Shown here: piece by piece, positions 14,352 to 22,111 of the stretch
Layout: each line of letters begins with the position of its first letter
Numbering within the stretch: position 1 is the stretch's first letter
NCBI GenBank assembly: GCA_023399275.1
Contig: JAEWQH010000119.1
Span: 1-22,242 of the forward strand
DNA length: 22,242 nucleotides
Source of the DNA: Bacillota bacterium
Lineage (GTDB): Bacteria > Bacillota > Clostridia > Christensenellales > CAG-138
Reading direction: 5' to 3'
Notes under the pieces: model-generated
What the model was told of the DNA's origin: nothing
The model's database searches: none
The model's input: only the letters and a program-made list of their open reading frames with translations
Translations under genes and position numbers: made by a program

Positions 14352-16105
14352 CGCCAGCCCCCATTGCCCTCTTTGCCTTTAATCGGCCCGACCATTTGCG
14401 CCAAACGCTGCAGGCCCTTGCCGCCAATAATCTGGCCGCCGAAAGCCATCTGACCATCTTTTGCGACGGCCCCCGCAATGCGGCAGAAAAAAATCTGACG
14501 GATGCGGTGCGCGCCGTCGCCCGGACAGTTCAAGGATTTAAAAGCTGTTCCGTTATCGAACGAGAACACAATTACGGTCTTGCAAAAAGCATTATCACCG
14601 GCGTAACGGATATTTTGAATACGAATGATCGCATTATCGTTCTGGAAGACGATTTGCTGACATCAAAATTTTTTTTGCGGTATATGAATGACGGGCTCAC
14701 AGTCTATGCTACGGATAGAAACGTCGCATCTATCCACGGCTGGTGCTTCCCCCATAACGTACAAAACCCACCGGAAACATTTTTCCTGCGGGGGGCGGAC
14801 TGCTGGGGCTGGGGTACCTGGGAAAGGGCTTGGTCCCTCTTTGAACCGGACGCTCACGTCCTTTTGAAAGCACTGCGGCGGCAACGTCTGGAACACGCCT
14901 TCGACGGCGAAGGGGCGTATGACTATATGGGCATGCTCCGCGCAGCGCGTGACGGCAAGGTTAGCTCATGGGCCATACGCTGGCGAGCAAGCGCCTTTCT
15001 GCGTAATATGCATACGCTGTATCCTGGGCGTTCTCTCGTCAAAAACTGCGGTGGGGACGGCTCCGGGACCAACGTCGGGGTGACGGACGCTTTCGACGTC
15101 CCCTTCACGGATACGCCTGTTCACGTCGCCGTGCAGCCTGTCGCTGCAAACGCCGCCATGCGCCAGGCGGAAAAGAATTTTCTGAAGCGCTTTCAAAATC
15201 AGCCATCCATCGCGCGAAACTTCCGCAGAGCCCTCCGCCGCTGTTTTCCATTTCTACCAACCAAGGCCCGATGCAAAGAACTCTGCAAAGATTGTCTACC
15301 TCCCATAGTGTGGCGTTGCGCCCGGCGGTTGCTCCGGTCAGGGGGAAAAACATCAAAGCTGACCTGGGAAGGCGACTACCCCACTTGGGCGGATGCCGTC
15401 GCCGCCTCCACCGGTTACGACCAGGACGCCATCTTTGTGAGAGTCCGGGACGCGGCCCGCGCCGTGCGCGACGGCAGGGCACTGTGGGAACGGGATTCCG
15501 TGCTGTTTAACCACGAAGAGTACAATCTGCCCCTGCTTGGGGCACTTATGAACGTCGCTGCCTGGAACAAGGGCAAGCTGCGCGTGCTGGATTTCGGCGA
15601 CGCGTTCGGCAGTGCATACTGGCAGCACAGACGGCTGCTGCAAAAGCTGGACGCTCTTTCGTGGAACGTGGTGGAACAGCCGCGCATTGTGGCCTGCGGC
15701 CAAGAAGAATTCAGCACCGACGTTTTGCGGTTCTGGCCGGATATACAATCCTGCGTCGCCGCCGGGCCAGTGGACGTGGTGCTGTTCTCCAGCGTACTGC
15801 AATATTTGGAGCAACCCTATGCGCTCCTGCAACAGGCCATTGGTTTGAAGCCGCGCGCCATTATTCTTGATCGTACCCCCTTTGCGGACAAAGGCGAACG
15901 CATTACAGTACAGCAAGTACCCCCGGCGATATACCCCGCCAGCTACGCCTGCCGTTGGCTGGACAAAACTTGCGTTAAGGCGCTTCTCAAGCAAAGCCTC
16001 GTTATCGGGCCGTGGTGGCAAAGCCAGGCCGACCCGCTTGGTTTTCTGGGGATTATGGGGTATCGTTTGGCCAATCAAGTGACACCCGGAGCGCTTCATA
16101 TGTGA
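14348..16105 (+). CDS. Two-domain glycosyltransferase-methyltransferase (GT-A + TIGR04325 family)
   Basis: This 585-residue protein joins two enzymes. The first roughly 270 residues are a GT-A glycosyltransferase: APIALFAFNRPDHLRQTLQAL at the start, IFCDGPRN, the metal-binding EDD at 100-102 in VLEDDLL, and CWGWGTWERAW from residue 152, a pattern seen in bacterial sugar transferases of this kind. After a basic linker, residues from about 340 to the end match the TIGR04325 (LIC12133) putative methyltransferase family: WEGDYPTW, GYD, RDSVLF, and RVLDFGDAFGSAYWQ at 412-426 as the SAM-binding loop. Later comes DVVLFSSVLQYLEQP. Most TIGR04325 members are separate proteins. It may add a sugar and methylate it or the chain end. 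The ATG at 14348 has no strong ribosome binding site. GC-rich composition resumes here; a T8 run lies at 14669-14676. Confidence 0.82.
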   Translation: MTPAPIALFAFNRPDHLRQTLQALAANNLAAESHLTIFCDGPRNAAEKNLTDAVRAVARTVQGFKSCSVIEREHNYGLAKSIITGVTDILNTNDRIIVLEDDLLTSKFFLRYMNDGLTVYATDRNVASIHGWCFPHNVQNPPETFFLRGADCWGWGTWERAWSLFEPDAHVLLKALRRQRLEHAFDGEGAYDYMGMLRAARDGKVSSWAIRWRASAFLRNMHTLYPGRSLVKNCGGDGSGTNVGVTDAFDVPFTDTPVHVAVQPVAANAAMRQAEKNFLKRFQNQPSIARNFRRALRRCFPFLPTKARCKELCKDCLPPIVWRCARRLLRSGGKTSKLTWEGDYPTWADAVAASTGYDQDAIFVRVRDAARAVRDGRALWERDSVLFNHEEYNLPLLGALMNVAAWNKGKLRVLDFGDAFGSAYWQHRRLLQKLDALSWNVVEQPRIVACGQEEFSTDVLRFWPDIQSCVAAGPVDVVLFSSVLQYLEQPYALLQQAIGLKPRAIILDRTPFADKGERITVQQVPPAIYPASYACRWLDKTCVKALLKQSLVIGPWWQSQADPLGFLGIMGYRLANQVTPGALHM

Positions 16106-16151
16106 AATGCTCTGGAGACAGCGTGAGCAAACGCCCACCGCAAAGGCGCAA

Positions 16152-16206
16152 GCGCGGTTTGTCCCGCGCGGTGAAGCGCCGGGGCAGGCGCCTTTTGCCT
16201 GCTTTT
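16152..16206 (+). terminator. Tandem hairpins ahead of the aminotransferase gene; second one terminator-like
   Basis: The 147-base gap 16106-16252 contains two perfect 6-base stems in tandem. GCGCGG (16152-16157) pairs with CCGCGC (16164-16169). GCAGGC (16184-16189) pairs with GCCTGC (16197-16202) and is followed directly by TTTT at 16203-16206. The second resembles a short intrinsic terminator or attenuator, although the T-run is only four bases and is followed by GGGG. It could reduce read-through between the two parts of the locus. No promoter is evident downstream. Confidence 0.35.
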
Positions 16207-16252
16207 GGGGAATTGCATTCTCAAAGGCAAAATGCTCAAAAAGGACTCTTAC

Positions 16253-17401
16253 ATGGTCACGCCCTCCATCCCCTTTGCCAATCCTCATGCCGCCTATGTG
16301 GAGCGCAGACAGGAAATTCTGGACGCGACGGCCCGCGTCTTCGACTCGGGCCGCTATATTCTCGGCCCGGAGGTCGCGGCATTTGAGAACGCTTTTGCCT
16401 CCTGGCTCGGCCTTGGACACGCCGTGGGCTGCGCCAGCGGCACGGACGCTCTTGAGCTGGCCCTGCGCGCTCTAGGCGTGGGGCCGGGCAAGGCCGTTTT
16501 TACAGTGTCGCACACGGCCGTGGCCACTGTCGCGGCTATAGAGCGGGCCGGGGGACTGCCGGTACTGGTGGATATTGACGAAGCCACCTATACCATGTCG
16601 CCGGCATCTCTTGAAGAGGCCATCGCACATCTGCAAACCCAACATCCAGACCTTTCTCCTGTCGCAGTCCTTCCCGTGCACCTCTATGGGCACCCCTGCG
16701 ATATGGACGCCATTGCGGCCATAGCCGAACGCCACGACCTAGCCGTGCTTGAAGACTGCGCCCAGGCCCACGGCGCGCTCTACAAGGGCCGCAAGGTCGG
16801 CACCCTGGGAGCTGCCGCCGCCTTCAGCTTCTACCCGACCAAAAATCTGGGCGCGCTGGGCGACGGCGGTGCTGTGGCCACCAACAGCGTGGCCTTAAGC
16901 GAAGCCCTGGCCACCCTGCGCCAATACGGCTGGAAGAACCGCTACATCAGCGCGGTTCCGGGCATCAACAGCCGCCTTGACCCAGTGCAAGCAGCCATCC
17001 TCCGCGTGCAGTTGCGCTATCTGGATGAGGACAATGCCGCCCGACGTCGTCTGGCGGCAATCTATACACAAAAGCTCGATGCAAGCGGTCTGCTCCTGCC
17101 CAAGGCAGCCCCCTGGGCAGAGCCCGTATTCCATCTCTATGTCGTGCGTTGCTCCGACGACAGAGAAGAATTTATGGACTTTTTGCGCACAAAGGGCATA
17201 GGCACAGCTGTCCATTATCCACAACCCGTGCACTTGCAGCCCGCATACAAGGCGCGTATATTATTAGCCCCTGGCGGCCTGCCCGTCACAGAGCGTGTCA
17301 TGCCCCAATTGCTCAGCCTTCCCATGTTCCCGCAACTTGGTGAACGGGAAATAGCGCGGGTGTGCAGCGCAATCATGGAGTGGGGCAAGGCAGGCGTGTA
17401 A
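16253..17401 (+). CDS. DegT/DnrJ/EryC1-family nucleotide-sugar aminotransferase (3-aminotransferase type)
   Basis: A 382-residue PLP-dependent sugar aminotransferase. SGRYILGPEVAAFE, CASGTDALELAL (phosphate binding), VLEDCAQAHGA with the PLP-contacting Asp, and K197 in SFYPTKNLGALGDGG are plain family features. The YPTKNLGALGDGG form is that of FdtB/QdtB-type enzymes acting on 3-keto sugars, rather than the HPVKHITTGEGG of PseC in this same locus. It therefore probably makes a 3-amino-3,6-dideoxy sugar or similar, but the nucleotide and sugar are unknown. I chose the ATG at 16253 because AAGGA lies 8 to 10 bases upstream; in-frame ATG 16232 and TTG 16205 are alternatives. No FdtA/QdtA ketoisomerase is nearby. 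The next gene is an SDR, 22 bases downstream. Confidence 0.88.
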   Translation: MVTPSIPFANPHAAYVERRQEILDATARVFDSGRYILGPEVAAFENAFASWLGLGHAVGCASGTDALELALRALGVGPGKAVFTVSHTAVATVAAIERAGGLPVLVDIDEATYTMSPASLEEAIAHLQTQHPDLSPVAVLPVHLYGHPCDMDAIAAIAERHDLAVLEDCAQAHGALYKGRKVGTLGAAAAFSFYPTKNLGALGDGGAVATNSVALSEALATLRQYGWKNRYISAVPGINSRLDPVQAAILRVQLRYLDEDNAARRRLAAIYTQKLDASGLLLPKAAPWAEPVFHLYVVRCSDDREEFMDFLRTKGIGTAVHYPQPVHLQPAYKARILLAPGGLPVTERVMPQLLSLPMFPQLGEREIARVCSAIMEWGKAGV

Positions 17402-17423
17402 CAAATATTTTTCAGGAGTTACT

Positions 17424-18401
17424 GTGGATTTTTCCGGTGCCCATATTCTTATTACCGGCGGCGCAGGCTTCATCGGCGCGAATCTAGCTCGGCGGCTCGT
17501 AAACGCTGGCGCCGCAGTAACCATCGCGGACAGCCTTATCCCCGAATACGGCGGCAATTTGGCTAACCTGGCGGGGATACGCCATAAGGTTTCCCTGAAC
17601 ATCACCGACGTGCGCGACCCCCACGCCATGAACCACCTGATTCGGGGACAGGACTTCCTTTTCAATCTTGCCGGGCAGACCAGTCACATGGATTCCATGA
17701 CGGATCCCTTTACCGACCTCGAGATCAACGCCAAGGCGCAGCTTTCCATTCTAGAGGCATGCCGCGCCCATAATCCCGGACTAAAAATTGTTTTTGCGGG
17801 AACCCGGCAGATTTACGGGCGCCCGGACTACCTGCCCGTAGATGAAAAACACCCCATCCGCCCTGTAGACATTAACGGCATCCACAAAGTGGCTGGAGAG
17901 TGGTATCATCTACTCTATAACAATGTCTATGGATTACGTACAACGATCCTGCGCCTGACCAACACCTACGGCCCTTGCATGCGCATCAAAGACTCCAGAC
18001 AGACCTTCGTGGGGGTCTGGGTGCGGCTGCTTCTTGAGGACAAACCTTTTGAGGTCTGGGGCGGCGAACAATTACGCGACTTCACCTATGTGGACGACTG
18101 CGTTACAGCCCTCCTTTTAGCGGCTGCAGATCCCAAAGCCGACGGCAAGGTGTATAATCTGGGGGGCGATAGTGTAGTCAGCCTACGGGAACTGGCAGAC
18201 ATGCTCTTGGCGGCCAAGAGCGGCGGCAGCTATGTGTTGCGGGAATTCCCTGCAGAACGGAAAAAAATTGACATCGGCGACTACTATTCCAATGACGACC
18301 GCATTCGGAAAGAACTCGGCTGGAAGCCAGAAGTGCCTCTGGGCGAAGGGTTGCAACGTACACTCGCTTATTTCGCTCCGCGACTGGAGCAATACCTGTG
18401 A
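17424..18401 (+). CDS. NAD-dependent epimerase/dehydratase-like extended SDR lacking the usual catalytic Tyr
   Basis: A 325-residue extended SDR probably acting on a nucleotide sugar. The Rossmann motif GGAGFIG is at 12-18, and AGTRQIYG (T127, Y131) and LRLTNTYGP follow the UDP-glucose epimerase-like plan. LRDFTYVDD is the usual late motif. In the place of the YxxxK motif the sequence is N151-G-I-H-K155: the lysine is kept but the tyrosine is asparagine. I recall a set of environmental proteins with the same local sequence (ending NGINK), so this may be a family trait. Catalysis would then need another residue, or the reaction differs. The start is a GTG at 17424 with a good AGGAG at 17414-17418. 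It overlaps the next gene by GTGA. It probably supplies the glycan with an unusual sugar together with the aminotransferase before it. Confidence 0.8.
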   Translation: MDFSGAHILITGGAGFIGANLARRLVNAGAAVTIADSLIPEYGGNLANLAGIRHKVSLNITDVRDPHAMNHLIRGQDFLFNLAGQTSHMDSMTDPFTDLEINAKAQLSILEACRAHNPGLKIVFAGTRQIYGRPDYLPVDEKHPIRPVDINGIHKVAGEWYHLLYNNVYGLRTTILRLTNTYGPCMRIKDSRQTFVGVWVRLLLEDKPFEVWGGEQLRDFTYVDDCVTALLLAAADPKADGKVYNLGGDSVVSLRELADMLLAAKSGGSYVLREFPAERKKIDIGDYYSNDDRIRKELGWKPEVPLGEGLQRTLAYFAPRLEQYL

Positions 18402-19387
18402 TCACCCGCCACTTCTGCACCTACTTTGACCATCATTACCTGCCGCGCGGTATGGTCATGCTGGAGAGCCTGCACACCCACTTTCCCCAAGCGCATGTCC
18501 ATGTGCTCTGCCTCTCCGAACAATGCTACGCGGCACTGACTGCGTTGGCATATCCCTATGTATCGCTGATCCGTTTGATCGACCTTGAGGCGGCGGATCC
18601 AGATCTGGTCACCGCCCGTGCAGATCGTACTCTTGTGGAATATTATTTTACCATTACGCCCTGCCTCCCCTGGTACCTTTTGACGCATAATGAGGCTATT
18701 CAAGAAATCACCTACCTTGATGCAGATATGATGTTTTTCTCTTCCCCTGAACCGCTGTTTGCGGAAGCGGAAGGTGCTTCCATAATCATAACTCCCCACA
18801 GGTTTGACAACCATCTAGCACCGTTGGCCAAATACGGGATATATAATGTCAGTTGGATGACGTTTCGCCGCACGCTGGATGGCATGGCTTGCTTGGATTG
18901 GTATCGCCGGGCCTGCCTGGACTGGTGCAAAGACGAGCTGCAGGCGGACAGATTCGCTGACCAAAAATATCTGGATATTTTCCCCCAAAAATTTTCAGGG
19001 GTGCACGTTATCCGCCACTGGGGCGGCGGCTGCGCCCCATGGAATCTGACGGATACCCTTGTTGACCAAAAAAATGATATCGCCCTAGTCAACAGGGTGC
19101 CGTTAATTTTTTATCACGCGCAGGGTTTTAGGCATATACGCGGCCCGTTCTATTCTTCTGGAATGCTGAATTATGACTGCAAACCCAACCGGCAAGTAAA
19201 AAAATATATCCTCATGCCATATGCCGTCCGCTATGCGGAAGCGTCGGAAACTGCGCGCCACCTTATAAACGCCGGATCTTTTGCCGGTATCCGCCAGGAA
19301 ACGAAAAAAACGCAGGCTTTTTTGAGTGCTTGTAAAAATATTCTCCGTGAATGGAAACAACATAGCTTGGTGTTCTGCTGGCCATGA
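18398..19387 (+). CDS. GT-A-type glycosyltransferase (GT8-like nucleotide-diphospho-sugar transferase)
   Basis: A 329-residue glycosyltransferase-like protein with no membrane span. It begins HFCTYFDHHYLPRGMVMLES and has the metal-binding DAD at residues 108-110 in ITYLDADMMFF, preceded by WYLL. This layout is that of GT8-like and related nucleotide-diphospho-sugar transferases. Further segments VSWMTFRR and ADQKYLDIFP, and HWGGGCAPWN in the second half, fit the same group (acceptor contacts and late His). The GTG at 18398 overlaps the stop of the SDR gene (GTGA), implying coupled translation; an ATG alternative lies downstream at MVML. Donor and acceptor sugars cannot be read from the sequence. 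It overlaps the next gene by ATGA. Confidence 0.8.
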   Translation: MITRHFCTYFDHHYLPRGMVMLESLHTHFPQAHVHVLCLSEQCYAALTALAYPYVSLIRLIDLEAADPDLVTARADRTLVEYYFTITPCLPWYLLTHNEAIQEITYLDADMMFFSSPEPLFAEAEGASIIITPHRFDNHLAPLAKYGIYNVSWMTFRRTLDGMACLDWYRRACLDWCKDELQADRFADQKYLDIFPQKFSGVHVIRHWGGGCAPWNLTDTLVDQKNDIALVNRVPLIFYHAQGFRHIRGPFYSSGMLNYDCKPNRQVKKYILMPYAVRYAEASETARHLINAGSFAGIRQETKKTQAFLSACKNILREWKQHSLVFCWP

Positions 19388-20223
19388 AACCCTTCTTCAC
19401 CATCATCACCGCTACTTACAACGCAGCCGCCACCCTGCCACGGCTGCTGGATTCCCTGGCCGAACAGACCTGCCGGGATTTTGAGCTGATCATCCAGGAC
19501 GGCGCATCCACGGACAACACAGTGGCAGTGGCGGAATCTTACCGGGACAAACTGCCTGCCCTTTCCCTGGTCAGCGAACCGGATACGGGCATTTACGACG
19601 CCTGGAACAAGGCCCTGAACAGGATACGCGGCGAGTGGGTGCTTTTTTTGGGGGCGGATGACAGACTGGCCACGACAACTGTTTTACATAGCTGTTATAA
19701 TTCACTGCACTCTGTGCCTATTGCAGCCCTCTACGCCGGAGGCGGTGTCGAACTCATGGGTCTGGATGGCAGACTTGTGACACAACTGCCCTATGTCCCG
19801 AACCAAAAAGCGAAGGCTATGTGTGGCGGTATGCCCTTCCCACATCCCAGCCTTTGGCACCATCGCACGCTTTTCACACTGCACAGTTTCGATACATCCT
19901 TACGCATTGCTGCGGATTACGATTTTATCTGCCGCACCTGGACAACTGAAAACGGCAAAACAGTCCTTCCCTTTATTGTCACACAAATGTATCGGGGTGG
20001 CATTTCTGACCTTCCACTGTACGCCCTGCGCCTGAGATGGGAAAATGCGCGCGTAGCGTCCAGGTATTTTACTGACGTATGGACGGTGGCCCGTTGTATA
20101 GAGCTGCTGAAAGGCTGCATACTCTGGACAGTATGCAAAATCGTTGGCCCACATAGAGCCCCTGTTGTTCTAGATGCCATCAAACGCTTGCGCGGGCTGC
20201 CCCCGTCATGGACAGGACTATGA
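19384..20223 (+). CDS. Family 2 glycosyltransferase
   Basis: A 279-residue GT2 enzyme, a single GT-A domain in the cytoplasm or at the inner membrane face. It opens with FFTIITATYNAAATLPRLLDS, followed by QDGASTDNT for nucleotide binding, SEPDTGIYDAWNKALN, and the DxD-like LGADDRL with D92 and D93. The segment SEPDTGIYDAWNKAL is characteristic of a WcaA/WbbD-like GT2 subgroup from surface polysaccharide loci. GGMPFPHPSLWHHR and ADYDFICR in the second half belong to the same subgroup. The ATG at 19384 overlaps the previous stop (ATGA). The sugar specificity is unknown. Confidence 0.88.
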   Translation: MKPFFTIITATYNAAATLPRLLDSLAEQTCRDFELIIQDGASTDNTVAVAESYRDKLPALSLVSEPDTGIYDAWNKALNRIRGEWVLFLGADDRLATTTVLHSCYNSLHSVPIAALYAGGGVELMGLDGRLVTQLPYVPNQKAKAMCGGMPFPHPSLWHHRTLFTLHSFDTSLRIAADYDFICRTWTTENGKTVLPFIVTQMYRGGISDLPLYALRLRWENARVASRYFTDVWTVARCIELLKGCILWTVCKIVGPHRAPVVLDAIKRLRGLPPSWTGL

Positions 20224-21071
20224 TCTGCCAGAGCAGCGTATCCATCATCATACCTTGCTATAATGACGGGCAATATCTGCCGGAAGCAATAGCTGCAGCC
20301 CAGTCGCAAACATACTCTGCCACTGAGATTCTGGTTGTTGACGATCATTCCACTGATTCCCATACGTTGGCCGTCTATGACGACCTGCGCCGACAAGGGA
20401 TTCAAGTCTTGCAGACGCCACCGGGCAAAAGAGGCCCAGCTGCAGCTCGTAATGCAGGCATTGCCGCAGCTAAGGGATCCTATATTCTTCCGCTGGATGC
20501 GGACGACAGCATCGATGCTACATATATCGCTAAAGCGGTTGCAATTCTGGAAGGGAATCCATCTATAGGCATATGCTATTGTCGTGCAAAATTTTTCGGT
20601 CTGAAATCAGGCCGGTGGAATTTGCCCCCGTATACATTTGAGAATTTACTCTGCGGGAATATAATTTTCGCCTCTGCCCTTTTCCGAAAGGCCGATTGGG
20701 TCAAAGTTGGTGGTTACGATGAATCTCTGACCCTCGGACTGGAAGATTACGCTTTTTGGTTACGTCTCACAGCGGCGGGCACAGGGGTGCACAGGTTAGA
20801 GGAAGAGCTTTTTTCCTACCGCATCAAGGGTAAATCCCGTACGGCGCAGATGGTTGCCCAAAACGGGCACACTCAAGCTCTAGACATGGTGTACGCATCT
20901 TGTGCGGATATTTTTGCACGACACGCCGACATCCTGCTACGAAAGATAAGCAGACTGCAATGTGCTGAAGCGCAACGAACATGCCTCTACAGCTGGCGAC
21001 TCATTTCTCCGCTTTTTCGGCTGGAATGGTTCGTGCGTCAGATCATCAAGCGCATAGTAGGAAGGGCATGA
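20220..21071 (+). CDS. Family 2 glycosyltransferase
   Basis: A 283-residue GT2 enzyme. The N-terminus has VSIIIPCYNDGQYLPEAI, then VVDDHSTD for nucleotide binding, GPAAARNAGIAAAKG, and LPLDADDSI with D93, D95 and D96 as the metal-binding site. GLEDYAFWLRL in the second half holds the probable catalytic Asp region (ED). I prefer the ATG at 20220, which overlaps the upstream stop as ATGA and has GGA seven bases upstream. An in-frame ATG at 20208 would add four residues and lacks a ribosome binding sequence. It overlaps the next gene by ATGA. It is less GC-rich than the genes at the left end of the window. Donor and acceptor are unknown. Confidence 0.87.
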   Translation: MICQSSVSIIIPCYNDGQYLPEAIAAAQSQTYSATEILVVDDHSTDSHTLAVYDDLRRQGIQVLQTPPGKRGPAAARNAGIAAAKGSYILPLDADDSIDATYIAKAVAILEGNPSIGICYCRAKFFGLKSGRWNLPPYTFENLLCGNIIFASALFRKADWVKVGGYDESLTLGLEDYAFWLRLTAAGTGVHRLEEELFSYRIKGKSRTAQMVAQNGHTQALDMVYASCADIFARHADILLRKISRLQCAEAQRTCLYSWRLISPLFRLEWFVRQIIKRIVGRA

Positions 21072-22111
21072 GCATGCCTATCCTGCCAGCGCACACCGCT
21101 GTTATCCTCCTGAACTACAACAACGCGGACGACACCATCGCCTGCCTGCGTTCGCTCTATGCTCTGGGTCAGGCCCCTGGCGCTGTCATTGTGGTGGATA
21201 ATCACTCCACGGACAATTCCTGCGCGGCAATTCTGCAGGCCTGGCGGCAATGGGCCACCCCAGTCTCCATCGTTCCCGGTGCGCCATCGCCGGGTGAAAA
21301 GGCTGTATTGCTGCAGATGCCTGCCAACGACGGATTCTCCGCAGGCAACAATGCGGGGATTCGACAGGCCTTGCAGAATAACGACTGCAACGCTATCTGG
21401 ATCCTTAACAATGACACAGAAGTTCAACCTGGCGCACTAGGCAAGCTCTGCGCCTGCCTCAATACCCAACCAGAAGCGGGCCTCGCAGGTTCAACGCTTG
21501 TGTATGCTCATGATCGCAATATTGTGCAGTGCGCCGGCGGCTTCAGCATTAACAAATACTGCGGCACAACCCCGGCTGTTTGCGGATATAGCCTGCTTAA
21601 GGACATTCTGCAGCAACCTGTTGCAACAATTACACGCCAGATACGTTACCTCTGCGGCGCTTCCATGCTTATTCGCCGTGAGGTTTTTGAGCGTATCGGC
21701 CAGTTCCGTGAAGATTACTTTCTCTATTATGAAGATGCGGAATTTTGCCTGCGCGCGCAAAAGGCGGGATTCAAACTTGCCTGGGCTCCCCTCAGCATTG
21801 TGTATCACAAAGAAGGCAGTAGCACTGGAGCGGAAACCACCGTCGCCGACAGAGGGTTCAGCCGCCCCACCTGGGTAGATTACCTTGCCCTGCGCAACCG
21901 GATCTATATGATGCGCAAGCACTACCCCTGGGCGTTGCCTATTGTGTTGCTGAGCTATCTTGGGGTGATGCTTAACCGCATCCGGCGCAGCCAGGCCGAC
22001 CGTATCCCCTTGGTTTGTCGTGCCGCCTGGGACGGGTTGTGCGGCCATATGGGCAGGCCCGACCACCTTTTCCCCTTCTTGCGGGACAAGCATGAAAACT
22101 CTGGCCATTGA
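21068..22111 (+). CDS. Family 2 glycosyltransferase, rhamnosyltransferase-like
   Basis: A 347-residue GT2 enzyme similar in plan to WbbL-type rhamnosyltransferases. It has AVILLNYNNADDTIACLRSL, VVDNHSTDNS, NDGFSAGNNAGI, and the metal site NNDTE with D116. LCGASMLIRREVF and YYEDAEFCLRAQKAG (E222, D223) are the usual second-half motifs, the latter carrying the probable catalytic base. A hydrophobic stretch near the C-terminus (ALPIVLLSYLGVML) may bind the membrane. The ATG at 21068 overlaps the previous stop as ATGA and follows AGGAAGGG; an ATG at 21074 is an alternative. Rhamnose specificity is only suggested by family resemblance, and no rml genes are in the window. The last 20 bases overlap the next gene. 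Confidence 0.88.
   Translation: MSMPILPAHTAVILLNYNNADDTIACLRSLYALGQAPGAVIVVDNHSTDNSCAAILQAWRQWATPVSIVPGAPSPGEKAVLLQMPANDGFSAGNNAGIRQALQNNDCNAIWILNNDTEVQPGALGKLCACLNTQPEAGLAGSTLVYAHDRNIVQCAGGFSINKYCGTTPAVCGYSLLKDILQQPVATITRQIRYLCGASMLIRREVFERIGQFREDYFLYYEDAEFCLRAQKAGFKLAWAPLSIVYHKEGSSTGAETTVADRGFSRPTWVDYLALRNRIYMMRKHYPWALPIVLLSYLGVMLNRIRRSQADRIPLVCRAAWDGLCGHMGRPDHLFPFLRDKHENSGH

Noticed and set aside
14669..14676. T8 run in the GT-methyltransferase gene as another phase-variable tract
   Set aside because: It encodes Lys-Phe-Phe-Leu in the segment after EDD and T runs of this length are less slippage-prone than G9; no further support.
16123..16386. GTG-started frame with GGAGA upstream in the gap before the aminotransferase gene
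   Set aside because: The product is an arginine-rich, low-complexity peptide overlapping the true aminotransferase start by about 130 bases; it looks like a shadow frame.
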